This document shows, one piece after another, positions 12,746 to 20,024 of a stretch of 20,024 nt of DNA (position 1 is the first letter of the stretch; every line of letters starts with the position of its first letter). Under the pieces are notes generated by a model that was given only the letters and a program-made list of their open reading frames with translations, did not search any database and was not told the DNA's origin. This DNA is from Eubacterium sp. UBA4343 (GTDB lineage Bacteria; Bacillota; Clostridia; Lachnospirales; Lachnospiraceae): NCBI GenBank assembly GCA_002394235.1, contig DGTF01000045.1:55218-75241 (forward strand). Reading direction: 5' to 3'. Both the position numbers and the translations under genes were made by a program.

Positions 12746-15007
12746 TTATTTTTTCCTGCGGATAACCCAGATTGTGATTCCGAAAGCCAGAAGAACAACC
12801 GGGATCAGGATGACAAACAGGATGGTGAGAAGGACAGCGGTGCGTGTGGCCATGGTGATGGTGGTGTTGTCCATGGACTTTGACGGGATGGAAATCGTCG
12901 TCGTGTCGGAGGTCACAGCGCTGATTGAGCCGCTGAAGAGCGACAGGTTGGAGCCGGAAACCATCTGGTTTGCGTTATCGTTGAAGATGTACGGGGACGT
13001 ATACACGACCGCCGTTGATGTAATGGTATCTGTGCTGCTGTCCGAGGAGGAACTGCTGGATACGCTTTCCGCCGCCGAGCTTGAGGATACCGATTCTGAG
13101 GATGACGAGGTTCCGGATACGCCGTTCGCTGTCGATGAGCTGGTCACGGTGTTGTCTGCGGCACTTCCATCTGAACTGCTGATTGTCTTGACTGCCTTCA
13201 GACCGACGATTCGCGCGGCAAGCTGATCGCTGTCGGTTTGCTCCATGTCGGACTCGCTTGAAACACTGCTGTGCACATACGCGCTCTCTGAGGTTTGCAG
13301 AAGAGGTGTGTATGCAACCTGGCTGTTGGAGCTGTCGTAGGTGATCTCCTGAGAAAACGGCGACATGATGTATCCGTTTGTGATACCGGAGGTGATATCG
13401 TCGCTCTCCACATTCGGGAGAAGGTAGGAGGGATACTGATAGTAGCGGCTGCTGTCGCTGTCCAGAACAACGCCGTCATTCAGCGTGATCCCAAAGTAGG
13501 ACAGAAGAGCCTTGTAATTCGTCATATCGCCGGTCGCTTCATAGTTTGTGACCGCGATGACATTTCCTCCTTTATTGAAGTAATCCTCGAGTTTCTTCAG
13601 ATCGTCAGAGGACAGGTCAGAGGTCGGCGCGTTGATGATGACTGCCTGTGCGTCATCCGGGACACTGTCGTTCTGCATGAAATCCAGATCCTGTACAGTG
13701 ATGTTCATTTTGCTTACGGCATCTGTGAAAGTACTGGACAGGGCGGTTTCGTTGTGCCCGGTCAGTGTGTAGATGACCGGATTGCTGTCGCTTGTGACAT
13801 AGTCAATGGCAGAGGTGATCTGGCCTTCACCGTCATATCCCGTAGTTTTCTGGGAATAGGTGGTGTAATCCGTGGAGGTCTCATACACATCGCTGAAATT
13901 GACAATCTTGCTCTTGTCACCGCAGGTGACGATCAGAGAGTTCATATAGACCTTGGAAGAATCATCAGTGTACTTTTGGATAAAGGTCGGATTTTCCGCA
14001 GGATCGACGTAGCTGACCTTGATATGCTTCGATAAAGCCTCATAACTCTTCAGTGTTTTATTCAAGGTCTTGTCGGATGCACTTTCCTTGTCAAGCACAT
14101 AGATCGTTACATCGTCCTTCAGGCCGGAGACGAGATTCTTCGTATCGTCGGTGAGGGAGTAGAGACGACTTGAGGTGACGTCAATATTCTGCATCGAATC
14201 CGGAAGCTTTGTGACTGCCAGGTTCACGATAACGGTGATGGCGAGAACAACGACGATCATGACCGAGCTGTACGCTCCGAAGGAGATCGTTTTTTTCGAA
14301 ATAGAATACCTTCTCTTCTGGATAATCTGCGTGGTCAGGAACAGGAAGAGCAAGATAACGGTTGCCATATAGATGATCGCGGTGATGTTCAGACTTCCGG
14401 AGAGGAAGTTCTCAAACTGCCCCCGGACATTGATGGCGGTCAGGAATTTCGTGAGTACGGTATTGGAAGAGACCATATTCTGAATGGTCGGGATCAGATA
14501 CATCACGAAGAGGAAGAGGAAAGACAGAACGGCCGCGATGATCGGGTTTTCTGTCAGAGAGGACGCAAAAACACAAATCGCGATGCAGGCCAGTCCGTAG
14601 AGCCACATGCCGAGGATGGCGATATAATCCGATCCAAAGGATACTTTTCCGAATGCCGACAGGATCAGAGGATAGATGCAGGTCATCAGAGTAGGAATTG
14701 TGTAGATTTCCGCCAGAGCCAGGAATTTCTGGAATACGACCTGTCCCACGGATACCGGGGCGGTGAAGAGAATCTGGTCCGTCTTCTGGCGCTGCTCCTC
14801 AGAGAAGGAACGCATGCAGAGAATCGGCATCAGTATCAGGAAAATGATCTCAACGGTGCTGATGGTTCCCGTGATGTCTGAGCTCAGGCTCAGAAAATTA
14901 TAGTTCGATACAAAAAATGACAGGAAGGCCCAGAATACGGCGATAAAAAGCCAGCCCGTTACGGAATGAAAGTTTGATTGAAAATCTTTCTTTGCAATTG
15001 CCTTCAT
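12746..15007 (-). CDS. Fused ABC-2 permease and GldG-like auxiliary protein
   Basis: A 753-residue membrane protein. Residues 1 to about 240 are a GldF-like ABC-2 permease with six hydrophobic helices and the conserved cytoplasmic loop CMRSFSEEQRQKTDQILFTAPVS. A further helix (about 250-275) leads into a large extracytoplasmic GldG-like domain (about 280-600: SRLYSLTDDTKNLVSGLKDDVTIYVLDK, YTLTGHNE, DAQAVIINAPTSDLSSDDLKKLEDYFNKGGNVIAV). A Ser/Thr-rich stretch (about 605-660) follows, then a last membrane helix (about 722-745) ending IRRKK. GldF and GldG are separate in Bacteroidetes gliding systems; permease-GldG fusions are known in Firmicutes, where the substrate is unknown. Its start codon overlaps the ATPase stop by one base (TGATG), indicating translational coupling. 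Confidence 0.87.
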   Translation of the reverse strand: MKAIAKKDFQSNFHSVTGWLFIAVFWAFLSFFVSNYNFLSLSSDITGTISTVEIIFLILMPILCMRSFSEEQRQKTDQILFTAPVSVGQVVFQKFLALAEIYTIPTLMTCIYPLILSAFGKVSFGSDYIAILGMWLYGLACIAICVFASSLTENPIIAAVLSFLFLFVMYLIPTIQNMVSSNTVLTKFLTAINVRGQFENFLSGSLNITAIIYMATVILLFLFLTTQIIQKRRYSISKKTISFGAYSSVMIVVVLAITVIVNLAVTKLPDSMQNIDVTSSRLYSLTDDTKNLVSGLKDDVTIYVLDKESASDKTLNKTLKSYEALSKHIKVSYVDPAENPTFIQKYTDDSSKVYMNSLIVTCGDKSKIVNFSDVYETSTDYTTYSQKTTGYDGEGQITSAIDYVTSDSNPVIYTLTGHNETALSSTFTDAVSKMNITVQDLDFMQNDSVPDDAQAVIINAPTSDLSSDDLKKLEDYFNKGGNVIAVTNYEATGDMTNYKALLSYFGITLNDGVVLDSDSSRYYQYPSYLLPNVESDDITSGITNGYIMSPFSQEITYDSSNSQVAYTPLLQTSESAYVHSSVSSESDMEQTDSDQLAARIVGLKAVKTISSSDGSAADNTVTSSSTANGVSGTSSSSESVSSSSAAESVSSSSSSDSSTDTITSTAVVYTSPYIFNDNANQMVSGSNLSLFSGSISAVTSDTTTISIPSKSMDNTTITMATRTAVLLTILFVILIPVVLLAFGITIWVIRRKK

Positions 15008-16176
15008 CAGTCAGACACCTCCTTGTGATCAGAATCCGCAGGATCCGGGCTGTGCTTCGCGGCACTCTTGTCATCCGAAGCGCCGGAATCCTGGCTGTGC
15101 TTCGCGGCACTCTTGTCATCCGAAGCGTCGGAATCCGGGCTGTGCTTTGCGGCACTCTTGTCATCCGAAGCGCCGGAATCCGGGCTATGCTTTCCGGTGC
15201 GCTTGCGATCAGAAGCGGGGCGTGCGTCATCACTGGTAAGAGACAGGAAGACATCTTCCAGAGAGCGTTCGCTCTGATTCATGGACAGGAAATACATTCC
15301 AGCGCCGAATACAGCCTGGGAAATGGCCGGACGGATATCCAGCGTCTGTTCCGAGTGAATGACCGCGTGAAGCTGGAGAGGTGCGCCCTTTCCGGGATCT
15401 TTTGCGACAGAGACGTTCACGCCGGATACCAGATCAATGCGGCGAAGCGCGTCACCCAGGGTCTGCTCATTGTCTCCGAGAACGTCGATGATGACCTCCT
15501 GCTTATGGCTCATGGCCGTGCGGAGATTTTCCGGCTTATCACTCGCGACAAGCTGGCCCTTGTTGATAATCCATACGTAATCGCAGAGACTGCTGACGTC
15601 GGAGAGAATGTGAGAACTCAGGATGATGATGTGATCCTTCCGGAGCGTTCTGACATAGTCGAACATCTCCTTCTGCTGCTCGGGATCAAGTCCGACGGTC
15701 GGCTCGTCCAGAATGATGATCTCCGGATTGTTAATGATGGCCTGCGCCAGTCCGACACGCTGCTTATATCCCTTTGACAGGTTTTTGATCAGGCGGTTCT
15801 GCATGCCCTTCGTGCCTGTCTTTTGCATGGCATTCTCCACGGCGCCCGCGCGGTCCGCCTTCGGGACTTCCTTCAGTTCAGCCGCGAAAAAGAGGTATTC
15901 CTTCACCGTCATATCCGGATAAACCGGAGGAATCTCGGGCAGGTAGCCGATTCTTTTCTTGGCGTTCTCCGGCTGCTTCAGAATGTCGAAACCGTCGATC
16001 TTAACGGTTCCGGACGACGGCGCCAGATAGCCGGTCATCATATTCATGGTCGTGGATTTTCCCGCGCCGTTCGGACCGAGGAAGCCGTAAATGGTGCCTT
16101 TTTCCGCTGTGAAGCTCAGGTCATTTACCGCAATGTGATCGCCGAAGCGCCGCGTCAGATGTTCAACTTCAATCAT
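15007..16176 (-). CDS. ABC transporter ATP-binding protein (GldA-like) with repeat tail
   Basis: A 389-residue ATPase. Walker A GPNGAGKST (34-42, Lys40), signature LSKGYKQR (about 133-140; Lys replaces the usual first Gly of LSGG), Walker B IIILDEPTVGLDPE (about 152-165) and switch His in ILSSHIL. Residues about 230-315 are the C-terminal domain typical of GldA/CcmA-type ATPases, ending ERSLEDVFLSLT. A charged tail of about 70 residues follows, made of 15-residue repeats (DSGASDDKSAAKHSP). The start at 16176 (MIEVEHLTRRFG) is chosen over an upstream in-frame ATG at 16356: it has AAGGGAG seven bases before it, and the family begins here. The ATPase powers the fused permease encoded next, with which it overlaps by one base. 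The transported substrate is unknown. Confidence 0.9.
   Translation of the reverse strand: MIEVEHLTRRFGDHIAVNDLSFTAEKGTIYGFLGPNGAGKSTTMNMMTGYLAPSSGTVKIDGFDILKQPENAKKRIGYLPEIPPVYPDMTVKEYLFFAAELKEVPKADRAGAVENAMQKTGTKGMQNRLIKNLSKGYKQRVGLAQAIINNPEIIILDEPTVGLDPEQQKEMFDYVRTLRKDHIIILSSHILSDVSSLCDYVWIINKGQLVASDKPENLRTAMSHKQEVIIDVLGDNEQTLGDALRRIDLVSGVNVSVAKDPGKGAPLQLHAVIHSEQTLDIRPAISQAVFGAGMYFLSMNQSERSLEDVFLSLTSDDARPASDRKRTGKHSPDSGASDDKSAAKHSPDSDASDDKSAAKHSQDSGASDDKSAAKHSPDPADSDHKEVSD
15061..15240. repeat. 45-bp coding repeats at the 3' end of the ABC ATPase gene
   Basis: GGCACTCTTGTCATCCGAAG recurs at 15061, 15106 and 15151, with a diverged fourth copy at 15196. The 45-base period keeps frame and gives the 15-residue acidic/basic repeat of the ATPase tail. 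Confidence 0.9.
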
Positions 16177-16360
16177 CTCGTAACTCCCTTCATATTGTCG
16201 TGTATGCGTGAAACGGGCTCTGATTTTCTGTGCGGGAGAAGACAGGCCGATTTTCACACCATGAAAAAGAGTAAAAAAAATATGTGTTCTTTTGTGCATG
16301 CAACTGTGAAAAAACTGTGAAGTCTGTTCCGCGCGCGATATTTCGTACGAAAGCAATGGA

Positions 16361-16389
16361 TTGTAATGAGGCGCCGGGAGTTTTATACT
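16361..16389 (+). promoter_or_regulatory. Promoter of the cupin gene
   Basis: TTGTAA (16361-16366), a 17-base spacer and TATACT (16384-16389). Transcription would start around 16396, leaving a leader of about 148 nt that contains four 32-bp repeats. An overlapping TATAAT (16390-16395) has no matching -35. The divergent side (16177-16360) is AT-rich with repeated TTCACAGTT and probably holds the ABC operon promoter, but I cannot place it. Confidence 0.5.
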
Positions 16390-16398
16390 TATAATTAT

Positions 16399-16522
16399 GG
16401 AAAGAACAGTAAGCCTGCATGGTATGTTATAGAAAGACCAGTAACTACGCAGACGATATTATCGAAAGAATAGTAAGCACGCAGGTTATTTGTAGAAAAG
16501 GCAGTAAGCCCGCAGGGGCGAT
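16399..16522. repeat. Four 32-bp phased direct repeats in the cupin leader
   Basis: The core GAAAGAACAGTAAGC(A/C)CGCAGG recurs with its AGTAA at 16408, 16440, 16472 and 16503, giving spacings of 32, 32 and 31 bases. Bases between the cores are less conserved. The spacing is close to three helical turns, so all four sites face the same side of the DNA. They start about four bases after the predicted transcription start. Confidence 0.8.
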
Positions 16523-16543
16523 GCAAGGGGAAGATCAGACATT

Positions 16544-17314
16544 ATGGCGCGCAGAACGATGCAACTATTATCACCGAAGGTTTTTAATGTGTATGACAGG
16601 GAGGGCTGGACCGTCCGCGATGACAGAGACGGCTGCAGATCAGAGTACAAGCCGATGATCAATGATACGCTGAACGGTGCGGTGATCTGGTTCTCACATT
16701 ACCCGGAAGGGTACTGGAAGCCGGATCACAGGCACAATTGTGCTCACGGGATCTATGTGATCGACGGAGCCCTCCAGATGGGTGAGTCTGTTTTTAAGCC
16801 GGAGACCTTTATCTGGAATCCAGCCGGTTATCCGTGCGGCCACGGGGCGGCACCGGGAAAGGACTGCCATTTTCTGTTTGTGGCAAACCGGCCGTTTGAC
16901 ATCGAGTTTCTGGGAGAAGAGGAATCCCGGAGGGAACGTGTCATCCAGGAGCTGAATAAGGAGGAAAATCAGCTGAGAGTTTTCCCTGCCTTCGACAGCG
17001 AGATCTGGTGTGAAAAGGAGGAGCCGATCGGCAGCCGGTTCTACGCAAAGCCGCTTCTGATCGATCACGAGACCGGGATGACCGTGGAATATATCCGTTT
17101 TCCGGCGGATTTTGAGAGACCTGCCCACAGATACACCTGTGCTTACGGGCTTTACATCATCCGGGGCAGACTGGTGACCTCCTTCGGTGTGTGCACGAAG
17201 GGAGATTTCATCTGGTTTCCGCCGCGTTATGTCAATGAAAGATTCCGCACAGATGACGAAGAGTGCCTGGCCCTGATGATCACGAACAGGCAGTACAATG
17301 TGGTGATGGTCTGA
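16544..17314 (+). CDS. Two-domain cupin protein
   Basis: A 256-residue protein with two cupin barrels (about 40-125 and 165-250). The first has the motif HRHNCAHGIYVIDG: His62, His64 and His68 (His68 in the place of the usual Glu), with a further His100 in motif 2, so it could bind a metal. In the second, HRYTCAYGLYIIRG keeps only His195; Tyr197 and Tyr201 replace the other ligands, and motif 2 (FPPRYVNE) has no His, so this half is probably structural. No secretion signal is visible. AAGGGGAAG (16525-16533) lies 10 bases before the chosen ATG; ATG 16559 is a possible later start. The family covers dioxygenases, isomerases and ligand-binding proteins, and the function here is not known. Confidence 0.8.
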   Translation: MARRTMQLLSPKVFNVYDREGWTVRDDRDGCRSEYKPMINDTLNGAVIWFSHYPEGYWKPDHRHNCAHGIYVIDGALQMGESVFKPETFIWNPAGYPCGHGAAPGKDCHFLFVANRPFDIEFLGEEESRRERVIQELNKEENQLRVFPAFDSEIWCEKEEPIGSRFYAKPLLIDHETGMTVEYIRFPADFERPAHRYTCAYGLYIIRGRLVTSFGVCTKGDFIWFPPRYVNERFRTDDEECLALMITNRQYNVVMV

Positions 17315-17355
17315 CAAATACCCTGCAAGGCAGGGAAGAAGCCGGTTTCATTGCA

Positions 17356-17446
17356 GATGATGTAAATCAGGGTGCCGCCGGGAGACCGGCAGAGGATGAT
17401 GTAAATCAGAGTGTTCCGGGAGAAAACGTCCCGGGAGAGCATATGC
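17356..17446. repeat. 39-bp direct repeat and hairpin between cupin and methyltransferase genes
   Basis: GATGATGTAAATCAG recurs at 17356 and 17395, both followed by a diverged CGGGAGA segment. A hairpin CCGGGA-gaaaacg-TCCCGG follows at about 17416-17434. A 39-base unit would keep a reading frame, but no convincing start lies in the gap. Confidence 0.7.
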
Positions 17447-17508
17447 GATTCCAGAACGTATCAAGAGCAAACACAAACATTATAAGCGATGTAAAGAAGG
17501 TCAGATGA

Positions 17509-18186
17509 ATGATAGTGGAAGACAATAAGCAATACAGTGAGGATCAGGGAAAAAGTATAGAGGAGCAGAGAATTACGGAGGAGGGCAATCCGGCGAAGCC
17601 TTCGGGCAAGGCCGGGGCACAGATGCTGCACCGCATGAATGAGAGCCATGACGCTGTGACAAACTGGGGTCTGGACTTTTTGACGGTGCAGTCCCGGGAC
17701 GTCGTCATGGATATCGGCTGCGGGGGCGGGGCCACGCTGCACAGACTTTCGGTGAGAGGAGCCGGTTATGTCGTGGGCGTGGACTATTCGGCGGTGTCTG
17801 TGCATCAGTCGCTGGAGCTGAATCAGGAAGACGTCTCTGATGGAAAAATGTGTGTGCTGCAGGCATCTGTGGAAGAACTTCCTTTTGATGATGAATTTTT
17901 TGATGTGATTACAACGGTGGAAAGCTTCTATTTCTGGCCGGATCCGCAGGAGAGTTTGAAGGAGGTCAGACGTGTGCTGAAGCAGGGAGGTCACTTTATG
18001 CTGATCGCGGACATCTACGACAACGGCAGACTGCCGGAAAGCGCGAAGGAAAACATCCGCAGGTATCAGATGACAGTCCCGACGGCAGAAGAGTACCGGA
18101 CGCTGTTCCGTAACGCCGGCTTCTCCGATGTTCTGATTCACACAAAGGACGGGGAGAACTGGATTGCCGTAGAAGGAATCCGGTAA
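17509..18186 (+). CDS. Class I SAM-dependent methyltransferase
   Basis: A 225-residue soluble enzyme of the Methyltransf_11 type. Motif I VMDIGCGGGATLHRL (67-81, DIGCGGG at 68-74) binds SAM, followed by VVGVDYS (acidic ribose-binding end of strand 2), LQASVEELPFDDEFFDVIT (post-II) and the REVRRVLKQGGHFMLI strand-helix near residue 150. The first 40 residues are charged and unconserved. The start at 17509 has AAGAAGG (17494-17500) at 8 bases; a competing ATG four bases earlier stops after seven codons. The methyl acceptor cannot be read from the sequence. It lies 194 bases after the cupin gene on the same strand and may share its transcript, but no functional link is evident. Confidence 0.85.
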   Translation: MIVEDNKQYSEDQGKSIEEQRITEEGNPAKPSGKAGAQMLHRMNESHDAVTNWGLDFLTVQSRDVVMDIGCGGGATLHRLSVRGAGYVVGVDYSAVSVHQSLELNQEDVSDGKMCVLQASVEELPFDDEFFDVITTVESFYFWPDPQESLKEVRRVLKQGGHFMLIADIYDNGRLPESAKENIRRYQMTVPTAEEYRTLFRNAGFSDVLIHTKDGENWIAVEGIR

Positions 18187-18234
18187 GGAACTTGCCGACC
18201 GCTGAATTTTCTAGTAAAGTATGTTGAGGATTGC

Positions 18235-18261
18235 CCTGTCAGCAGTGATGCTTTTGACAGG
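18235..18261 (+). promoter_or_regulatory. Hairpin and possible -35 element upstream of tex
   Basis: CCTGTCA (18235-18241) pairs with TGACAGG (18255-18261), with an inner GCA-GTGA-TGC. The second arm overlaps a perfect TTGACA (18254-18259), but no good -10 lies 16-18 bases downstream. It may be a weak terminator of the methyltransferase gene or an operator. The 120-base gap holds nothing else clear. Confidence 0.3.
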
Positions 18262-18306
18262 CGTATCATGAAATAAAGTAAAAAATAGTATTGGAGTATT
18301 GAACCG

Positions 18307-20024
18307 ATGGATATTGCAAAGCAGATTGCGAAGGAACTGGAGATTGAGCCGTGGCAGGTGGAGGCGGTGATCAGCCTGATTGACGAGGGGAACACAATCC
18401 CTTTTATCGCCCGCTACCGGAAGGAAAAGCACGGGGAGCTGAATGACGAGCAGATTCGTAATCTGAGCGAGAGACTGGGGTATCTGAGAAATCTGGAGGA
18501 CAGAAAGGCAGCTGTACGGTCTTCCATTGAAGAGCAGGGCAAGATGACGGACGAGCTGTCAAAGGCGATTGACGGCGCGGAAACGCTGGTGTCTCTTGAG
18601 GACATTTACCGGCCGTACAAGCAGAAGCGCCGGACGCGCGCGGTAGTCGCGAAGGAGAAGGGACTGGAGCCTCTGGCTCAGATCATCCTGGAGCAGAAGA
18701 TTACCCGGCCGGTTGAGGAAGAGGCGAAGGCCTTTATCAGCGAGGAAAAAGGTGTGAAAACTGCTGCGGAGGCAATTGCCGGCGCTTCAGACATCATCGC
18801 GGAGATGATCTCCGACAATGCGGATTTCCGCACCGGAATCCGCAACTTCACGAGAAAGACAGGTATCCTTGTTTCTCAGGCGAAGGATCCGGAGGTGAAG
18901 TCGGTTTACGAGATGTATTACGATTTTCAGGAACCGGTGTCGAAGATTACGGGTTATCGTGTACTCGCAATCAACCGCGGAGAGAAGGAGAACATTCTGA
19001 CCGTCCGAATTGAAGTGGATGTGAGAAAAATCATCCTCTTCATCGGTCATACGCTGATCAAAAGCAACAACCAGTATACGATGCCGGTTCTGATCTCGGC
19101 CATGCAGGACAGCTACAAGCGGCTGATCGGGCCGGCAATTGAGCGGGAGATCCGCAGTGAGCTGACGGAAAAGGCAGAGGACGGCGCGATCAAGGTCTTT
19201 GACAAAAACCTGGAGCAGCTTCTGATGCAGCCTCCGATTGCCGGACAGGTCGTTCTCGGATGGGATCCCGGATATGCGCACGGCTGTAAGCTGGCGGTTG
19301 TGGATGAAACCGGAAAAGTGCTGGATACGGCGATCATCTATCCGGTTCCGCCTTCATCAAACATGAAGCCGAATCAGCGGAAGCTGGAGGAGGCGAAGAA
19401 GCTGGTCAAGAACTGGATCCAGAAGTATCATGTCACATTGATTTCACTGGGAAACGGAACGGCGTCCAGAGAGTCCGAGCAGGTTATTGTGGATCTTCTG
19501 AAAGAGATTCCGGACTGCAAGGTGCAGTACATGATCACAAATGAGGCGGGCGCGTCCGTATACTCCGCCAGCAAGCTGGCGGCCGAGGAGTTCCCGGATT
19601 TTGACGTGGAACAGAGAGGCGCTGCATCCATGGCAAGACGGGTCCAGGATCCGCTGGCCGAGCTGGTCAAGATCGATCCGAAGGCCATCGGTGTCGGACA
19701 GTATCAGCACGATATGAATCAGAAGAAACTCAGCGAAGCGCTGACCGGAGTGGTGGAATCCTGCGTCGCCCGGGTCGGAGTGGACCTGAACACCGCTTCC
19801 GCGTCTCTGCTGGAGTACGTATCCGGTGTCAACAAGACGATTGCCAGAAATATTGTATCCTACCGGGAAGAGAACGGCAGCTTTAAGAGCCGGAGAGACC
19901 TGCTCTCCGTACCGAAACTGGGACCGCAGGCCTATGAACAGTGCGCCGGTTTCCTGCGGGTGCGGGAGGGGAAAAATCCTCTGGATATGACGGCGGTGCA
20001 CCCGGAGAGCTATGACGCGGCGAA
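18307..20024 (+). CDS. tex: Tex family RNA-binding transcription accessory protein (3' end outside window)
   Basis: The first 572 residues of a protein that is normally about 710-720 long; the frame is open to the window edge. The N-terminal Tex domain (about 1-190) starts MDIAKQIAKELEIEPWQVEA and has the family motif TIPFIARYRKEKHGELND and LEDIYRPYKQKRRTRA. An RNase H-like YqgF domain begins near residue 316 (LGWDPGYAHGCKLAVVD, Asp320) and includes SLGNGTASRESE. Helix-hairpin-helix segments occupy about 490-560 (NKTIARNIVSYREENGSFKSRRDLLSVPKLGP). The missing end should carry the S1 RNA-binding domain. Tex binds nucleic acid in the cytoplasm and is linked to transcription; its exact job is not settled. 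TTGGAG lies upstream of ATG 18307. Confidence 0.95.
   Translation, partial: MDIAKQIAKELEIEPWQVEAVISLIDEGNTIPFIARYRKEKHGELNDEQIRNLSERLGYLRNLEDRKAAVRSSIEEQGKMTDELSKAIDGAETLVSLEDIYRPYKQKRRTRAVVAKEKGLEPLAQIILEQKITRPVEEEAKAFISEEKGVKTAAEAIAGASDIIAEMISDNADFRTGIRNFTRKTGILVSQAKDPEVKSVYEMYYDFQEPVSKITGYRVLAINRGEKENILTVRIEVDVRKIILFIGHTLIKSNNQYTMPVLISAMQDSYKRLIGPAIEREIRSELTEKAEDGAIKVFDKNLEQLLMQPPIAGQVVLGWDPGYAHGCKLAVVDETGKVLDTAIIYPVPPSSNMKPNQRKLEEAKKLVKNWIQKYHVTLISLGNGTASRESEQVIVDLLKEIPDCKVQYMITNEAGASVYSASKLAAEEFPDFDVEQRGAASMARRVQDPLAELVKIDPKAIGVGQYQHDMNQKKLSEALTGVVESCVARVGVDLNTASASLLEYVSGVNKTIARNIVSYREENGSFKSRRDLLSVPKLGPQAYEQCAGFLRVREGKNPLDMTAVHPESYDAA

Noticed and set aside
12327..13226. Long plus-strand ORF opposite the DUF4340 and permease genes
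   Set aside because: It crosses the 16-bp repeats and the gap between two supported minus-strand genes, and its translation has no recognisable domain.
16177..16356. N-terminal extension of the ABC ATPase from an upstream in-frame ATG
   Set aside because: The extra 60 residues are not part of the family, and the start at 16176 has its own well-spaced AAGGGAG site.
16399..16522. Possible CRISPR array from regularly spaced repeats
   Set aside because: Conserved cores and period (32 bp) leave only about 10 bases of variable sequence, the intervals are partly conserved, and no cas genes are present.
16419..16658. Small plus-strand ORF across the leader repeats
   Set aside because: It overlaps the cupin gene in another frame, and the four leader repeats do not keep a constant multiple-of-three period.

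Overview
The window looks like chromosomal DNA of a strictly anaerobic, moderate-GC Firmicute, most likely Lachnospiraceae or a close clostridial relative. Three things suggest this: strong AGGAGG-type ribosome binding sites throughout, a gene set typical of gut clostridia (cytidylate-kinase-like protein, GldG-family ABC operon with DUF4340, hybrid histidine kinases, tex), and rho-independent terminators. There are no rRNA or tRNA genes, CRISPR arrays, transposases or phage genes. The assignment is inference from content; no database search was possible.

Layout. (1) 153-4656, plus strand: a signalling cluster of a complete hybrid histidine kinase, a second hybrid kinase whose catalytic residues are nearly all lost but whose receiver is intact, and a free-standing Hpt protein. 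(2) 4915-5505: a cytidylate-kinase-like protein. (3) 5680-10020: a 922-residue protein joining an APC-type amino-acid transporter to a full-length iron-dependent alcohol dehydrogenase, followed by a GabT-like class III aminotransferase. Together they suggest uptake of an omega-amino acid (GABA, 5-aminovalerate, beta-alanine or taurine type), transamination to a semialdehyde, and reduction to a hydroxy acid. (4) 10395-11543, minus strand: a membrane-anchored PDZ protein with Asn/Gly/Trp repeats and no protease domain. (5) 16176-11898, minus strand: an ABC operon (ATPase, fused GldF/GldG-like permease-auxiliary protein, DUF4340 protein) ending at a strong terminator. (6) 16544-20024, plus strand: a two-domain cupin protein, a SAM methyltransferase, and the 5' part of tex, which runs off the window.

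The window is unusually rich in short tandem repeats of different unit lengths: 65 bp at a stop codon, 37 bp x4 intergenic, 42 bp x4 coding, about 30 bp degenerate, 16 bp x6 intergenic, 45 bp x4 coding, 32 bp x4 in a leader, and 39 bp x2. Repeats inside genes have units divisible by three; most of those between genes do not (the 39-bp pair is the exception).

Best candidates for something new: the transporter-dehydrogenase fusion with its partner aminotransferase; the degenerate kinase sitting between an active kinase and an Hpt protein; a pair of leader/terminator structures sharing a covarying GAC-AAGGGC-GTC hairpin; and four helically phased 32-bp direct repeats just downstream of the cupin promoter.
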